Shown here: positions 27,236 through 38,104 of the stretch, piece by piece
How the letters are laid out: every line of letters begins with the position of its first letter
Numbering within the stretch: the first letter of the stretch is position 1
From: Sapria himalayana
Taxonomy: Eukaryota; Streptophyta; Magnoliopsida; Malpighiales; Rafflesiaceae
Length of the DNA stretch: 64,000 nucleotides
NCBI GenBank assembly: GCA_029783825.1
Contig: JAREIK010014618.1
Coordinates: 1-64,000, forward strand
Reading direction: 5' to 3'
The notes under the pieces: generated by a model
What the model was told of the DNA's origin: nothing
Seen by the model: the letters and a program-made list of their open reading frames with translations, nothing else
Database searches by the model: none
Made by a program: the position numbers and the translations under genes

Positions 27236-28125
27236 ATATAAGCATCCAGCAATTTCTAACAATGATGTCGATTATATGCTAGAAACTAAATTTGCGAATT
27301 GGTTAAAAAATTATGTGAGAATAATTAAGTTTTATATTTTTGAATTATTTAATTTTTAGTATCTTTTATTGGTTAATATCATTTTTAAGTTATGTCACAG
27401 GTAATTGATCCTTCAAATGGAGATTCAAATATTTTTTATTCAAAATCTAAATAAATGCCCATTTAGATATGTGACAGCCTATCCGGAGTATTTTGTTAAT
27501 GGATATAAATTTCAAACAATCGGGCATAGTTCTTCTAAAATAATAATGAATAGTGGTGTATGCATTAAAGGCCTCGGTTATTGTGCAGATGAGATTAATT
27601 ATTATGGTCAACTCAAAAAAGTTATTGAGTTGGAGTATCCTGGACTCAAAAATAACAAGTTTGTATTTTTTAAGTGTGAGTCATTTAATCCTACATGAAA
27701 TGTGGGCACGAAGACTCATTCTGATTATAAGCTAGTGAATGTTAAACCATTAAACACAGATATAATCAATATGAGCCATTTATTATGACAGTTCAAGCCA
27801 CTGAGGTATATTATTGTATCTTGTGATAAGAGAGATTGGTGGGTGATTTGCAATATCAAAGCTCGATCAAAATTTGAAGTACCAACATCGTAAAAAAGAA
27901 GTGCAGACTTAGAAATTGCACCAGCATTCTAGGAAGATGACATAAATAATATTGAGCCTTTGAATGTAGATGAAGATCCAGGAAATTTACGTGAGGTAAA
28001 TGGTGCCACAATAGAAATTGAAGATGATCAATTTCTATCTGAAGATGTGTTCAAACTTCTATCAAAATCAGAAAAAAATATCAGAAGATCCATTGGAGGA
28101 TGACAGTGATGTCGATAATTAAATT
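27236..28125 (+). pseudogene. DUF4216 / C-terminal part of CACTA TNP2 (left)
   Basis: An exon at 27236-27317 (KYKHPAISNNDVDYMLE, then FANWLKNYV) follows an acceptor-like GAGCAG. After an intron ending TCACAG (27401) comes the DUF4216 core, with YVTAYPEYFVNGYKFQT, INYYGQLKKVIELEYPG and NKFVFFKCESF, and further on CDKRDWWVICNIKARSKFEVP. The frame is open for 97 codons (27405-27698) and then has stops near the end. 27920-28125 is an acidic tail (NIEPLNVDEDPGNL). It continues the TNP2 gene and ends ~135 bp before TNP1. In the family this region is part of the transposase. It is degenerate here. Confidence 0.8.
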
Positions 28126-28261
28126 GTTATAATTTTATCATAAATTTTAAACTATCAAAGACTTTTTATATTTGTTGAAACCTATAAGTGTGTTTTATTC
28201 GAAAATAATGCTTGTTCATCATATCCCTATTTTTTGTTCTATGTTTTATTTTGTACAGTAG

Positions 28262-30098
28262 ATGGTGCCTAAAGGATGTGGTTGTGGAGGAGTTGGACGT
28301 CGACACAGAAATGAAGCAAATTCATCTATATTTACATCAAGTTGCAGAATTAGTACCATCTCATAGCCACCATATCCAGACTTAAAGATCAGAATCACCT
28401 CTCCATTTCTATCACCATCACCATCTTGAGACCTCTACTATCCCCTTTATTAGATGTAAGCCACCACTCATCGTGCTTTCTGCACATACTTTTGATCCAT
28501 CTCTTTCTTCTGCACCGCATTTTACACTAATGTTCCCCTCATTTATAATACCAATGACATCATCAAATATTGTGCCTTCTTTTGTAATCAGTGTAAAGTT
28601 AGAAATTGAGATTGTGGATGAGAGGTAAAAGATATATGTTAAAATGAATTGAAAAAAAAAATTTGATGTTTATTGTCAGTGGTTTTTTTTAATATTGTTA
28701 TGATTTGCTTATTTTCAATGTTATTTTTTATTGTATAGTTTATTCTATCTCACATGTGTTATACTATAATTATAATGGCTTTCAAGACTGATTCTAAAGC
28801 TTTCACCTGGAAGAAAGTTCCTGAATCGACAAAAAAGTAATTTTATGACTTTCGGGTAAAAATAACAAAACAAAAGCATTGAAAAATTTATCTAATTAAT
28901 TAACTTTTATGTGGTATTATTCAAGAAGTAAATAATTATATTCTAGTAGTTACTATAATTCTTCTATCATGTTTCTATTTATAAAATCAGTGCACATTGG
29001 CACCCAAATTTGTTGGAAGATAAAGTCATTATGGAGATCAAAGCTGCTAAATGGTATTCTGATTTTAATCCATAAATTAAAGAAAATGAAAGAAAGGCCT
29101 GATTTTATATTTGAGGAAGACTAGCCCGAGTGGCTTTATTATTGGGATGAGCCAGATGTGAAGAAAAAAATAAGATATTTCCCATAAAAATAATGAATGA
29201 GGTAGCTGGACTAGGTACAGAATCTATCGACACACTGGAGGTTCAAAGTCGAGCATTAAGCCTGCTAGACATTTGGTACAAATTTAAAATTCTAAACATT
29301 TCTATATTTTTTTGGTTGTCATAAAAGCCCTATAATTAAATTATGCATGGTTTTATTAATTTTGTTACATTTTTTTATCATTTGTTTTTTAAGACTTAAT
29401 AAAAACAAATTCTAGGTTGATGAATTGGGTCGAGATATAAATTTTTTATTAGATTTTTCAGGGAAGATGCATATGAAGAAAGTGGATTTTCAGTATGTTG
29501 ACAACAATTCTTAAATGATTGATGTAAGAAATTGTTATATTAATTAGATTTTATAAAACAACAGTACATATGAAAATTGTTGAATCCAAAATATTTATTT
29601 TATTTTTTGTATATCTATAATAGTTTTTTCTCTATTTTATCTCAGGACCTAATAGAGAAACGTGTGACAGCTGCTCATCAAAAAGTTGAGGGTTCTATGG
29701 ATCTTCAACCAATTGAATGTGATCCTATTTATTTGGAGATAATAAGAGGTCAAAAGAAGCAGCGAGTGTACCGAATCGGCTCTAAGGGAGTCGCATTTTG
29801 TTGTAGCAGTCATGCTTCTAAATTCACTTGTCTCGCAAAGGTGGATGCGGTGGTCAAACAACAATCACTGGAAACAAATGAACATATAGTAGTTATGAAG
29901 ACCGAAATGAAAAAGAAAAATGAGCAGATAACTAATTTGATGGAAGAAATGTAAGAAATTAAAAAAATGAATTATGAGATGAAAGAAATTAAAAATGTAA
30001 TGCAACAGCAGATGTCCTATATTGAGTCACAATTAGGGGCATTGGCGCAACATATAGCATTCAGAGATCCAGCTGCGAATCCTCGTAGGAGAGGCTAA
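28262..30098 (+). pseudogene. CACTA TNP1 / Transposase_24-like gene, decayed (left)
   Basis: This is a TNP1-type gene (Transposase_24, Ptta/En/Spm family), the second CACTA gene, usually a DNA-binding accessory to TNP2. The start at 28262 gives MVPKGCGCGGVGRRHRN. Later exons include 28770-28850 (MAFKTDSKAFTWKKVPES), 28985-29290 (HWHPNLLEDKVIMEIKAAKW; SIDTLEVQSRALSL) and 29646-30098. The last carries EKRVTAAHQKVEGSM, YLEIIRGQKKQRVYRIGSKG and a Lys/Glu/Met-rich coiled coil, then ends FRDPAANPRRRG and a stop at 30096-30098. Some stops interrupt it (for example after NLMEEM), so it is a pseudogene as read. It is on the same strand as TNP2, ~135 bp after it. Confidence 0.8.
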
Positions 30099-30477
30099 CA
30101 TTTCCTACAAATTATGAGGATGATTGCGTATGAAAATATATATCTGAACTGTTATTTATTTTTGTATGTGTAGCAAATAATTATGATATTTTTTGGCAGG
30201 TTTCAATTTTTTTTATTCTGGTTTTATTCTTTGCTTTTCCAATTAACCAAATTATAAATCGTTACAGCATTATGTGAGACAAAAAAAAAAATTTGATTCA
30301 AAGCATTCAGACATTACCACGGTCCTTCTAGTGCATGGGTCCCATTTTTACCGATTTCAAGTTTATCAAAAAGAGGACAAGTTTATCTTATCTTCATTAT
30401 TCTAAAAATATTTTATTTTTGCACTCTATTTATCTCTAAACATAATTTTTGGATATCTTTTGGATTTTTGTTGAAGC

Positions 30478-31433
30478 TGTATGACAATCAACTTTAATTT
30501 TGTTTCTTCATGTCTATAAAATTTGTTTTTATATATCTATGAATATGTTTTTGTGTCTCTAAATTTTTTGGGTAGAGTTTTAGTCTATTATAGGTATGTA
30601 AAAGCCAATTTTCAGTAGTGGTGGCAGTGGCAGCGATGGCAGCGCCGTAGCAGAAGTGGCAACGGCAGTAGCAGCGGGAGCAGCGGTGGCACCAGTAGTG
30701 ACAGTAGTAGCAGTAGCTGAGGCAGCGATGGTAGCAGTGGCAGCCATGGTAGCCATGGCCGTGGTGGTAGCCACGATGGTGCTAGTGGCATCTCTGGCAG
30801 CAGGGGCAGCGGCAGTGACATCGGCAGCGATAGTGGTAGCAGTAGCTGCAGCGCTAGTAGCAGTGGCCGTGACAACAGTAGTGGCAGCATCTGAAAAAGT
30901 GCACCAGTGGTAGCTGTGATAGGAGCGGCAGCAACAGCGGGAGCAGCTGTAATGGCAACAAATGTGGTATATACTTATGTATATAATTAGTATATACGTA
31001 CATATAATACTACAATATTATATGTACTCAATATACTCAATATATATATGTACTCAATATATATGTACGCATAATACTATAGTTTATATGTACATATACT
31101 ATAGTTTATATGTATATATACTGTAGTAATATATGTATGAGTGAAATGCTAGTATATATGTACATATTTATTACAACAATATATATTTACCAAAACATTG
31201 TTTTTTTTATTTATTTTGATTTTATTTGGTGGTTTAAATTTTGTACAGATATGGTACCGCATTATTTTCCGTATGAAACTTGTATAAGTGAAGACATATA
31301 TCAACAAATATTAAGCACCATGACTCGGACAGCATTTTCACAATAGAGGGAGAGAAAGTAACGTCAATGAATTGATAAATTATACTTTATGCACAATCGG
31401 TAGATACATTGATTAATAAGATATAATATATTT
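30478..31433 (+). repeat. Central repeat unit U, copy 1
   Basis: A composite unit with five parts in order: a T-rich head (TCATGTCTATAAAATTTG; CTATTATAGGTATGTAAAAG); a GC-rich GNN minisatellite (30614-30965); ACAAATGTGGTATATAC; a TATA/ACATA-rich stretch; and a tail with GCTAGTATATATGTACATAT, ACAGATATGGTACCGCATTA and TACATTGATTAATAAGAT. It occurs four times in alternating orientation between 30478 and 35765, plus two partial tail copies at the centre. It follows TNP1, so it may be the 3' non-coding end of that CACTA element. No recognisable gene. Confidence 0.75.
30614..30965 (+). repeat. GC-rich triplet minisatellite, block 1
   Basis: About 350 bp of imperfect GNN triplets (GTAGCAGTGGCAGC type) in DNA that is otherwise mostly A and T. 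All frames are fairly open and give Ala/Val, Ser/Gly or, on the other strand, Leu/Pro strings. No known protein is recognised, and I read it as a minisatellite. An alternative is a captured, expanded host exon encoding Ser/Gly. Confidence 0.8.
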
Positions 31434-31590
31434 CGCTACATCAAAAATCCCATATAGCTAGGGAAAAACCCCATATAGCTACGGATCGTGTCCCTTTATA
31501 AAGTGCTTCTTGCTAAATATTAGCTACGGATTTTCCCTAGCTAAAAATTAGCGACGGAAAATTCCCTTGCTAAAAAAGAAAAATTCCGTT
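31434..31590 (+). mobile_element. CACTA-like terminus CGCTACATC with subterminal motifs (left)
   Basis: It begins CGCTACATCAAAAATCCC, then has TAGCTAGGGAAAAA, TAGCTACGGAT, TTTTCCCTAGCTAAAA, TTAGCGACGGAAAATTCCC and TTCCGTTGCTAAAA. The motif TTAGCGACGGA is the one repeated through 15897-16952, so these are related element ends. The terminus opens toward the palindrome centre and pairs with 34649-34805, enclosing 3,372 bp. It could be a small non-autonomous derivative or the far end of the element that starts at 15897. Confidence 0.6.
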
Positions 31591-31870
31591 GCTAAAATAA
31601 CAAGATAAACTAAAAATTTCATCACTTATAGAAGCTTTGTATGAGGAATAATGCGGCATCATATTTATATGAAAATTAAACCACTCGGTCAGAAAAAAAG
31701 TTATGTTTTGATACATATAAAATCTTGTAGTATATATGTAAATATATACTAGTAATTCACTCGTAGATATATTACTATAGTATATGTACATATAACAGTA
31801 ATATTAAGTGTACATATAATCTGAGTACAAATATACTCAGTATATACTTACATAAAATATAACAGTATAT

Positions 31871-31932
31871 ACCACATTTGTATATACCACATTTGTATAT
31901 ACCACATTTGTATATACCATATTTGTATATAC
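31871..31932 (+). repeat. 15-bp tandem repeat x4 (left)
   Basis: ACCACATTTGTATAT is repeated four times, the last copy with ACCATATTTGTATAT. It lies just outside GC block 2 and shares its core (CCACATTTGT) with the border of every GC block. Confidence 0.9.
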
Positions 31933-31992
31933 TTACATAAAATATACTCAGTATATACATATATACTGACTATATATATATGTATATACCAC

Positions 31993-32460
31993 ATTTGTTG
32001 CCGTTCATGATGCTCACGCTGTCGCTGCCACCCCTGCGGCTGCTGCCTCCGCTGCCACCACTGCCACCACTGCCACTATCATTGTTGTCATTGCTACCAC
32101 TGCAGCCATTGCTATAGCAAATGTTGCCATAGCCTCTGCATCCTTCACTACCTCCGCTGCAACAGTTGCCAACACTGTCGTTGCTGCCGCGGCTACTGTC
32201 ACTACCTTCCATGCCTCAGTTGCCTCAGCTACCTCAGCTGCCTCAGCTACCTCAGCTGCCTCAGCTACCTCAGCTGCCTCCGCTGCAGTCATTGCCTCCG
32301 CTACCACGGCTACCACTGCAGCTGGTGCCACCCATGCTGACGATGCTGCTGGCCCTACTACTACCACTGCCGCTGTAGCCACTTCTTGCGCCACTACCTA
32401 TTTTCCCATCACTACCATTGCTGCCGCCATTGCTACCATCACTACCGTAGCTACCTCTGA
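31993..32460 (-). repeat. GC-rich triplet minisatellite, block 2
   Basis: About 465 bp, same type as block 1 but inverted and longer. It contains a purer 18-bp subrepeat at 32214-32281 (unit GCCTCAGCTACCTCAGCT, about 3.7 copies). The 126-codon frame across it is Ala/Val-rich and repeat-derived. Confidence 0.8.
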
Positions 32461-32769
32461 TGATAATATGCTTTTACATACCTATAATAGGGTAAAACCC
32501 TACCCAAAAATATTGGAGAAATACAAGCATATTCACAGATATATAAAAATAGTTATTATAGACATGATCAAACAAAAATTACAGTTGAATGTAATACAGT
32601 TAAAAAATTTTAATTAAATAATTTAATATTTTAAAAATAAATTTACTACAAATAGAAACAATAAATGAAAATTTTAAATTAAAAAAAATTTCATTCAATA
32701 ACTTATTCTAATACAATATATTAAATAACAAAAACAAAAATATATTAAAAATTATATTACATCTTATTA

Positions 32770-33118
32770 ATCAATGTATCTACTGAATGTGCATAAAGTA
32801 TAATCTATCAATGCATTGATGTTGCTTTCTCTCCTACTGCTCCTCTGATCACCAACTTTCCACTGCTAAAATGCTATCAGAGTCACGGTGCTTCATGTTT
32901 GTTGAAATATGTGTTCACTTATACAAGCATTGTAAGGAAAATAATGTGGTACCATATCTGTAAGAAATTTAAACTACCCAATCAAAACAAAATAAATAAA
33001 AAATAACTATGTTTTGATAAATATTTATTGCTGGAGTAAATATGTACATATATACTAGCATTTCACTCGTACAGTTATTACTTCAGTATATGTACATATA
33101 AACTACAGAATTATGCGT
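32770..33118 (-). repeat. Partial tail of unit U next to the centre (left)
   Basis: Read on the minus strand it starts GAATTCTGTAG-like at the spacer and matches the tail of copy 1: TACGAGTGAAATGCTAGTAT, ACAGATATGGTACCACATTA and TACATTGATTAATAAGAT. A ~30-bp insert (GTGGAAAGTTGGTGATCAGA) distinguishes it. It has no GC block. The centre of the palindrome therefore lies inside a third, truncated U unit. Confidence 0.7.
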
Positions 33119-33146
33119 ACAAAAATCTAAATTTACGCGATAATTC
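33108..33146. other. Centre of symmetry: short stem ends and 16-nt spacer
   Basis: The arms meet here. GAATTATGCGT (33108-33118) faces ACGCGATAATTC (33135-33146), which pairs except for one extra base. The intervening 33119-33134 is A/T-rich and unpaired. Outside it the arms match over long runs, for example the segments containing TACGAGTGAA. A loop this small on arms over 30 kb is what a fold-back read or a snap-back template-switch event would give. It would also be an extremely strong cruciform or hairpin nucleator if it exists in the chromosome. Confidence 0.9.
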
Positions 33147-33490
33147 TGTCGTTTATATGTAAATACTGAAGTAATAACTGTACGAGTGAATGCTAGTATA
33201 TATGTACATATTTACTCCAGCAATAAATATTTATCAAAACATAGTTATTTTTTATTTATTTGTTTTGATGGGTAGTTAGTTTAATTTCTTACAGATATGG
33301 TACCACATTATTTCCTTACATGCTTGTATAAGTGACACATATTTCAACAAACATGAAGCACCGTGACTCTGATAGCATTTGAGCAGTGGAAAGTTGGTGA
33401 TCAGAGGAGCAGTAGGAGAGAAAGCAACATCAATGCATTGATAGAGTATCCTTTATGCACATCAGTAGATACATTGATTAATAAGATGTA
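33135..33490 (+). repeat. Partial tail of unit U next to the centre (right)
   Basis: Mirror of 32770-33118, ending in TACATTGATTAATAAGATG near 33490. It carries the same insert GTGGAAAGTTGGTGATCAGA. Confidence 0.7.
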
Positions 33491-33785
33491 ATATAATTTT
33501 TAATATATTTTGTTTTTGTTATTTAATATATTGTATTAGAATAAGTTATGAATGAAATTTTTTTAATTTAAAATTTTCATTTATTGTTTCTATTTGTAGT
33601 AAATTTATTTTAAAATATTAAATATTAATTAAAATTTTTTTAACTGTATTACCATTCAACTGTAATTTTTGTTTGATCATGTCTATAATAACTATTTTTA
33701 TATATCTGTGAATATGCTTGTATTTCTCCATATTTTGGGGTAGGGTTTTTTACCCTATTATAGGTATGTAAAAGCATATTATCAT

Positions 33786-34246
33786 CAGAGTAGCTAGGTA
33801 GTGATGGTAGCAATGGCGGCAGCAATGGTAGTGATGGGAAAATAGGTAGTGGCGCAAGAAGTGGCTACAGCGCAGTGGTAGTAGTAGGGCCAGCAGCATC
33901 GTCAGCATGGGTGGCACAGCTGCAGTGGTAGCCGTGGTAGCGGAGGCAATGACTGCAGCGGAGGCAGCTGAGGTAGCTGAGGCAGCTGAGGTAGCTGAGG
34001 CAGCTGAGGTAGCTGAGGCAACTGAGGCATGGAAGGTAGTGACAGTAGCCGCGGCAGCAACGACAGTGTTGCAACTGTTGCAGCGGAGGTAGTGAAGGAT
34101 AGCAGAGGCTATGGCAACATTTGCTATAGCAATGCTGCAGTGGTAGCAATGACAACAATGATAGGGCAGTGGTGCAGTGGTGGCAGGCGAGGCAGCAGCC
34201 GCAGGGGTGGCAGCGACAGCGTGAGCATCATGAACGGCAACAAATG
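33786..34246 (+). repeat. GC-rich triplet minisatellite, block 3
   Basis: Mirror of block 2. The same 18-bp subrepeat is at 33963-34030 (AGCTGAGGTAGCTGAGGC). Small deletions relative to block 2 break the long frame. Confidence 0.8.
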
Positions 34247-34307
34247 TGGTATATACATATATAATAGTCAGTATATATGTATATACTGAGTATATTTTAT
34301 GTAAGTA

Positions 34308-34373
34308 TATACAAATATGGTATATACAAATGTGGTATATACAAATGTGTTGGGTATATACAAATGTGGTATA
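34308..34373 (-). repeat. 15-bp tandem repeat x4 (right)
   Basis: Mirror of 31871-31932. One unit here carries extra bases (GTGTTGGGTATATAC), another private indel between the arms. Confidence 0.85.
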
Positions 34374-34648
34374 TACTGTTATATTATGTAAGTATATACT
34401 GAGTATATTTGTACTCAGATTATATGTACACTTAATATTACTGTTATATGTACATATACTATAGTAATATATCTACGAGTGAATTACTAGTATATATTTA
34501 CATATATACTACAAGATTTTATATGTATCAAAACATAACTTTTTTTCTGACTGAGTGGTTTAATTTCATATAAATATGATGCCGCATTATTCCTCATACA
34601 AAGCTTCTATAAGTGATGAAATTTTTAGTTTATCTTGTTATTTTAGCA

Positions 34649-34805
34649 ACGGAATTTTTCTTTTTTTAGCAAGGGAATTTTCCGTCGCTAATTTTTAGCT
34701 AGGGAAAATCCGTAGCTAATATTTAGCAAGAAGCACTTTATAAAGGGACACGATCCGTAGCTATATGGGGTTTTTCCCTAGCTATATGGGATTTTTGATG
34801 TAGCG
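34649..34805 (-). mobile_element. CACTA-like terminus with subterminal motifs (right)
   Basis: Mirror of 31434-31590, ending GATTTTTGATGTAGCG at 34805. Flanking bases continue the palindrome, so a target-site duplication cannot be recognised. Confidence 0.6.
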
Positions 34806-35765
34806 AAATATATATATCTTATTAATCAATGTATCTACCGATTGTGCATAAAGTATAATTTATCAATTCATTGACGTTACTTTCTCTCCCTCTATTGTGA
34901 AAATGCTGTCCGAGTCATGGTGCTTAATATTTGTTGATATATGTCTTCACTTATACAAGTTTCATACGGAAAATAATGCGGTACCATATCTGTACAAAAT
35001 TTAAACCACCAAATAAAATCAAAATAAATAAAAAAAACAATGTTTTGGTAAATATATATTGTTGTAATAAATATGTACATATACTAGCATTTCACTCATA
35101 CATATTACTACAGTATATATACATATAAACTATAGTATATGTACATATAAACTATAGTATTATGCGTACATATATATTGAGTACATATATATATTGAGTA
35201 TATTGAGTACATATAATATTGTAGTATTATATGTACGTATATACTAATTATATACATAAGTATATACCACATTTGTTGCCATTACAGCTGCTCCCGCTGT
35301 TGCTGCCGCTCCTCACAGCTACCACTGGTGCACTTTTTCAGATGCTGCCACTACTGTTGTCACGGCCACTGCTACTAGCGCTGCAGCTACTGCTACCACT
35401 ATCGCTGCCGATGTCACTGCCGCTGCCCTGCTGCCAGAGATGCCACTAGCACCATCGTGGCTACCACCACGGCCATGGCTACCATGGCTGCCACTGCTAC
35501 CATCGCTGCCTCAGCTACTGCTACTACTGTCACTACTGGTGCCACCGCTGCTCCCGCTGCTACTGCCGTTGCCACTTCTGCTACGGCCGCTGCCATCGCT
35601 GCCACTGCCACCACTACTGAAAATTGGCTTTTACATACCTATAATAGACTAAAACTCTACCCAAAAAATTAGAGACACAAAAACATATTCATAGATATAT
35701 AAAAACAAATTTTATAGACATGAAGAAACAAAATTAAAGTTGATTGTCATACAGCTTCAACAAAA
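34806..35765 (-). repeat. Central repeat unit U, copy 4 (mirror of copy 1)
   Basis: Right-arm mirror of 30478-31433, with the GC block at 35272-35630 and the tail adjoining the terminus at 34805. Confidence 0.75.
35272..35630 (-). repeat. GC-rich triplet minisatellite, block 4
   Basis: Mirror of block 1. Its frames are Leu/Pro-rich on the + strand and Ala/Val-rich on the minus strand, with no recognised protein. Confidence 0.8.
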
Positions 35766-36128
35766 ATCCAAAAGATATCCAAAAATTATGTTTAGAGATA
35801 AATAGAGTGCAAAAATAAAATATTTTAGAATAATGAAGATAAGATAAACTTGTCCTCTTTTTGATAAACTTGAAATCGGTAAAAATGGGACCCATGCACT
35901 AGAAGGACCGTGGTAATGTCTGAATGCTTTGAATCAAATTTTTTTTTTGTCTCACATAATGCTGTAACGATTTATAATTTGGTTAATTGGAAAAGCAAAG
36001 AATAAAACCAGAATAAAAAAATTGAAACCTGCCAAAAAATATCATAATTATTTGCTACACATACAAAAATAAATAACAGTTCAGATATATATTTCATACG
36101 CAATCATCCTCATAATTTGTAGGAAATG

Positions 36129-37971
36129 TTAGCCTCTCCTACGAGGATTCGCAGCTGGATCTCTGAATGCTATATGTTGCGCCAATGCCCCTAATTGTGA
36201 CTCAATATAGGACATCTGCTGTTGCATTACATTTTTAATTTCTTTCATCTCATAATTCATTTTTTTAATTTCTTACATTTCTTCCATCAAATTAGTTATC
36301 TGCTCATTTTTCTTTTTCATTTCGGTCTTCATAACTACTATATGTTCATTTGTTTCCAGTGATTGTTGTTTGACCACCGCATCCACCTTTGTCGAGACAA
36401 GTGAATTTAGAAGCATGACTGCTACAACAAAATGCGACTCCCTTAGAGCCGATTCGGTACACTCGCTGCTTCTTTTGACCTCTTATTATCTCCAAATAAA
36501 TAGGATCACATTCAATTGGTTGAAGATCCATAGAACCCTCAACTTTTTGATGAGCAGCTGTCACACGTTTCTCTATTAGGTCCTGAGATAAAATAGAGAA
36601 AAAACTATTATAGATATACAAAAAAAAATAAATATTTTGGATTCAACAATTTTCATAATGTACTGTTGTTTTATAAAATCTAATTAATATAACAATTTCT
36701 TACATCAATCATTTAAGAATTGTTGTCACATACTGAAAATCCACTTTCTTCACATGCATCTTCCTGAAAATCTAATAAAATTTATATCTCGACCCAATTC
36801 ATCAACCTAGAATTTGTTTTTATTAAGTCTTAAAAAACAAATGATAAAAAAATGTAACAAAATTAAAAAACCATGCATAGATTTTAATTATAGGGCTTTT
36901 ATGACAACCAAAAAATATAGAAATGTTTAGAATTTTAAATTTGTACCAAATGTCTAGCATGCTCAATGCTCGACTTTGAACCTCCAGTGTGTCGATAGAT
37001 TTCTGTACCTAGTCCAGCTACCTCATTTCATTAATTTTTATGGGAAATATCTTATTTTTTTCTTCACATCTGGCTCATCCCAATAATAAAGCCACTCGGG
37101 CTAGTCTTCCTCAAATATAAAATCAGGCCTTTCTTTCATTTTCTTTAATTTATGGATAAAATCAGAATACCATTTAGCAGCTTTGATCTCCCATAATGAC
37201 TTTATCTTTCCAACAAATTTGGGTGCCAATGTGCACTGATTTTATAAATAGAAACATGATAGAAGAATTTATATTAACTACTAGAAATAATTATTTACTG
37301 CTTGAATAATAACCAACATAAAAGTTAATTAATTAGATAATATTTTTCAATGCTTTTGTTTTGTTATTTTACCCGAAAGTCATTAAAATTACTTTTTTGT
37401 CGATTCAGGAACTTTCTTCCAGGTGAAAGCTTTAGAATCAGTCTTGAAAGCCATTATAATTATAGTATAACACATGTGAGATAGAATAAAACTATACAAA
37501 TAAAAAAATAACATTGAAAATAAGCAAATCATAACAATATTAAAAAAACCACTGACAATAACATCAAATTTTTTTTCAATTCATTTTTACATATATCTTT
37601 TACCTCTCATCCACAATCTCAATTTCTAACTTTACACTGATTACAAAAGAAGGCACAATATTTGATGATGTCATTGGTATTATAAATGAGGGGAACAATT
37701 AGTGTAAAATGCGGTGCAGAAGAAAGAGATGGATCAAAAGTATGTGCAGAAAGCACGATGAGTGGTGGGCTTACATCTAATAAAGGTGATAGTAGAGGTC
37801 TCAAAGATGGTGATGGTGATAGAAATGGAGAGGTGATTCTGATCTTTAAGTCTGGATATGGTGGCTATGAGATGGTACTAATTCTGCAACTTGATGTAAA
37901 ATAATAGATGAATTTGCTTCATTTCTGTGTCGACGTCCAACTCCGCCACAACCACATCCTTTAGGCACCAT
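36129..37971 (-). pseudogene. CACTA TNP1 / Transposase_24-like gene, decayed (right)
   Basis: Mirror of 28262-30098, with start at 37971 and stop at 36129-36131. The final exon carries the same QKKQRVYRIGSKG motif, but the frame shifts after FTCLDKGG, where the left arm continues FTCLAKVD. The stop after NLMEEM in the coiled coil is shared by both arms. Confidence 0.8.
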
Positions 37972-38104
37972 CTACTGTACAAAATAAAAGATAGAACAAA
38001 AAATAGGGATATGATGAACAAGCATTTATTTTCGAATAAAACACACTGATAGGTTTCAACAAAATATAAAAAGTCTTTGATAGTTTAAATTTATGATAAA
38101 ATTA

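Larger units (their letters stand above)
31434..32600 (-). repeat. Central repeat unit U, copy 2 (inverted, diverged) with terminus
   Basis: Read on the minus strand this repeats the order of copy 1: head (32600-32465, CTATTATAGGTATGTAAAAG), GC block (32460-31993), ACAAATGTGGTATATAC, and tail (ACTAGTATATATTTACATAT; CCGCATTATTCCTCATACAA). It is more diverged than the two arms are from each other, so the copy 1/copy 2 inversion is older than the large palindrome. It ends in TAGCGACGG/CCCTAGCTA motifs and GATTTTTGATGTAGCG at 31434, which resemble CACTA subterminal repeats and a terminus. Confidence 0.75.
2300..33118 (+). repeat. Left arm of giant inverted repeat
   Basis: This arm reappears in reverse complement at 33135-64000. 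Matched landmarks are the satellite/TNP2 junction (11214 with 55041), the TNP2 start (12713 with 53539), the CATTACAAG terminus (15897 with 50367), the TNP1 stop (30098 with 36129), the CGCTACATC terminus (31434 with 34805) and the inner end (33108 with 33146). Position 64000 pairs with 2300, so bases 1-2299 belong to the same arm but their partner lies beyond the window. Differences between arms are mostly 1-2 bp indels, microsatellite length changes and occasional substitutions. Symmetry runs unbroken through every transposon and repeat boundary. It may be a real inverted duplication or an assembly fold-back. Confidence 0.95.
33640..34805 (+). repeat. Central repeat unit U, copy 3 (mirror of copy 2)
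   Basis: Right-arm mirror of 31434-32600, ending in TTTTTGATGTAGCG at 34805. It shares copy 2's private differences, so it arose with the large palindrome. Confidence 0.75.

Noticed and set aside
29649..29864. Minus-strand frame opposite TNP1
   Set aside because: Shadow of the TNP1 coding exon, and it shows no independent similarity.
30580..32394. Ala/Val-, Leu/Pro- and Ser/Gly-rich frames in the GC blocks
   Set aside because: Open in several phases on both strands and made of GNN/NNC triplets. Better explained as minisatellite than as protein.
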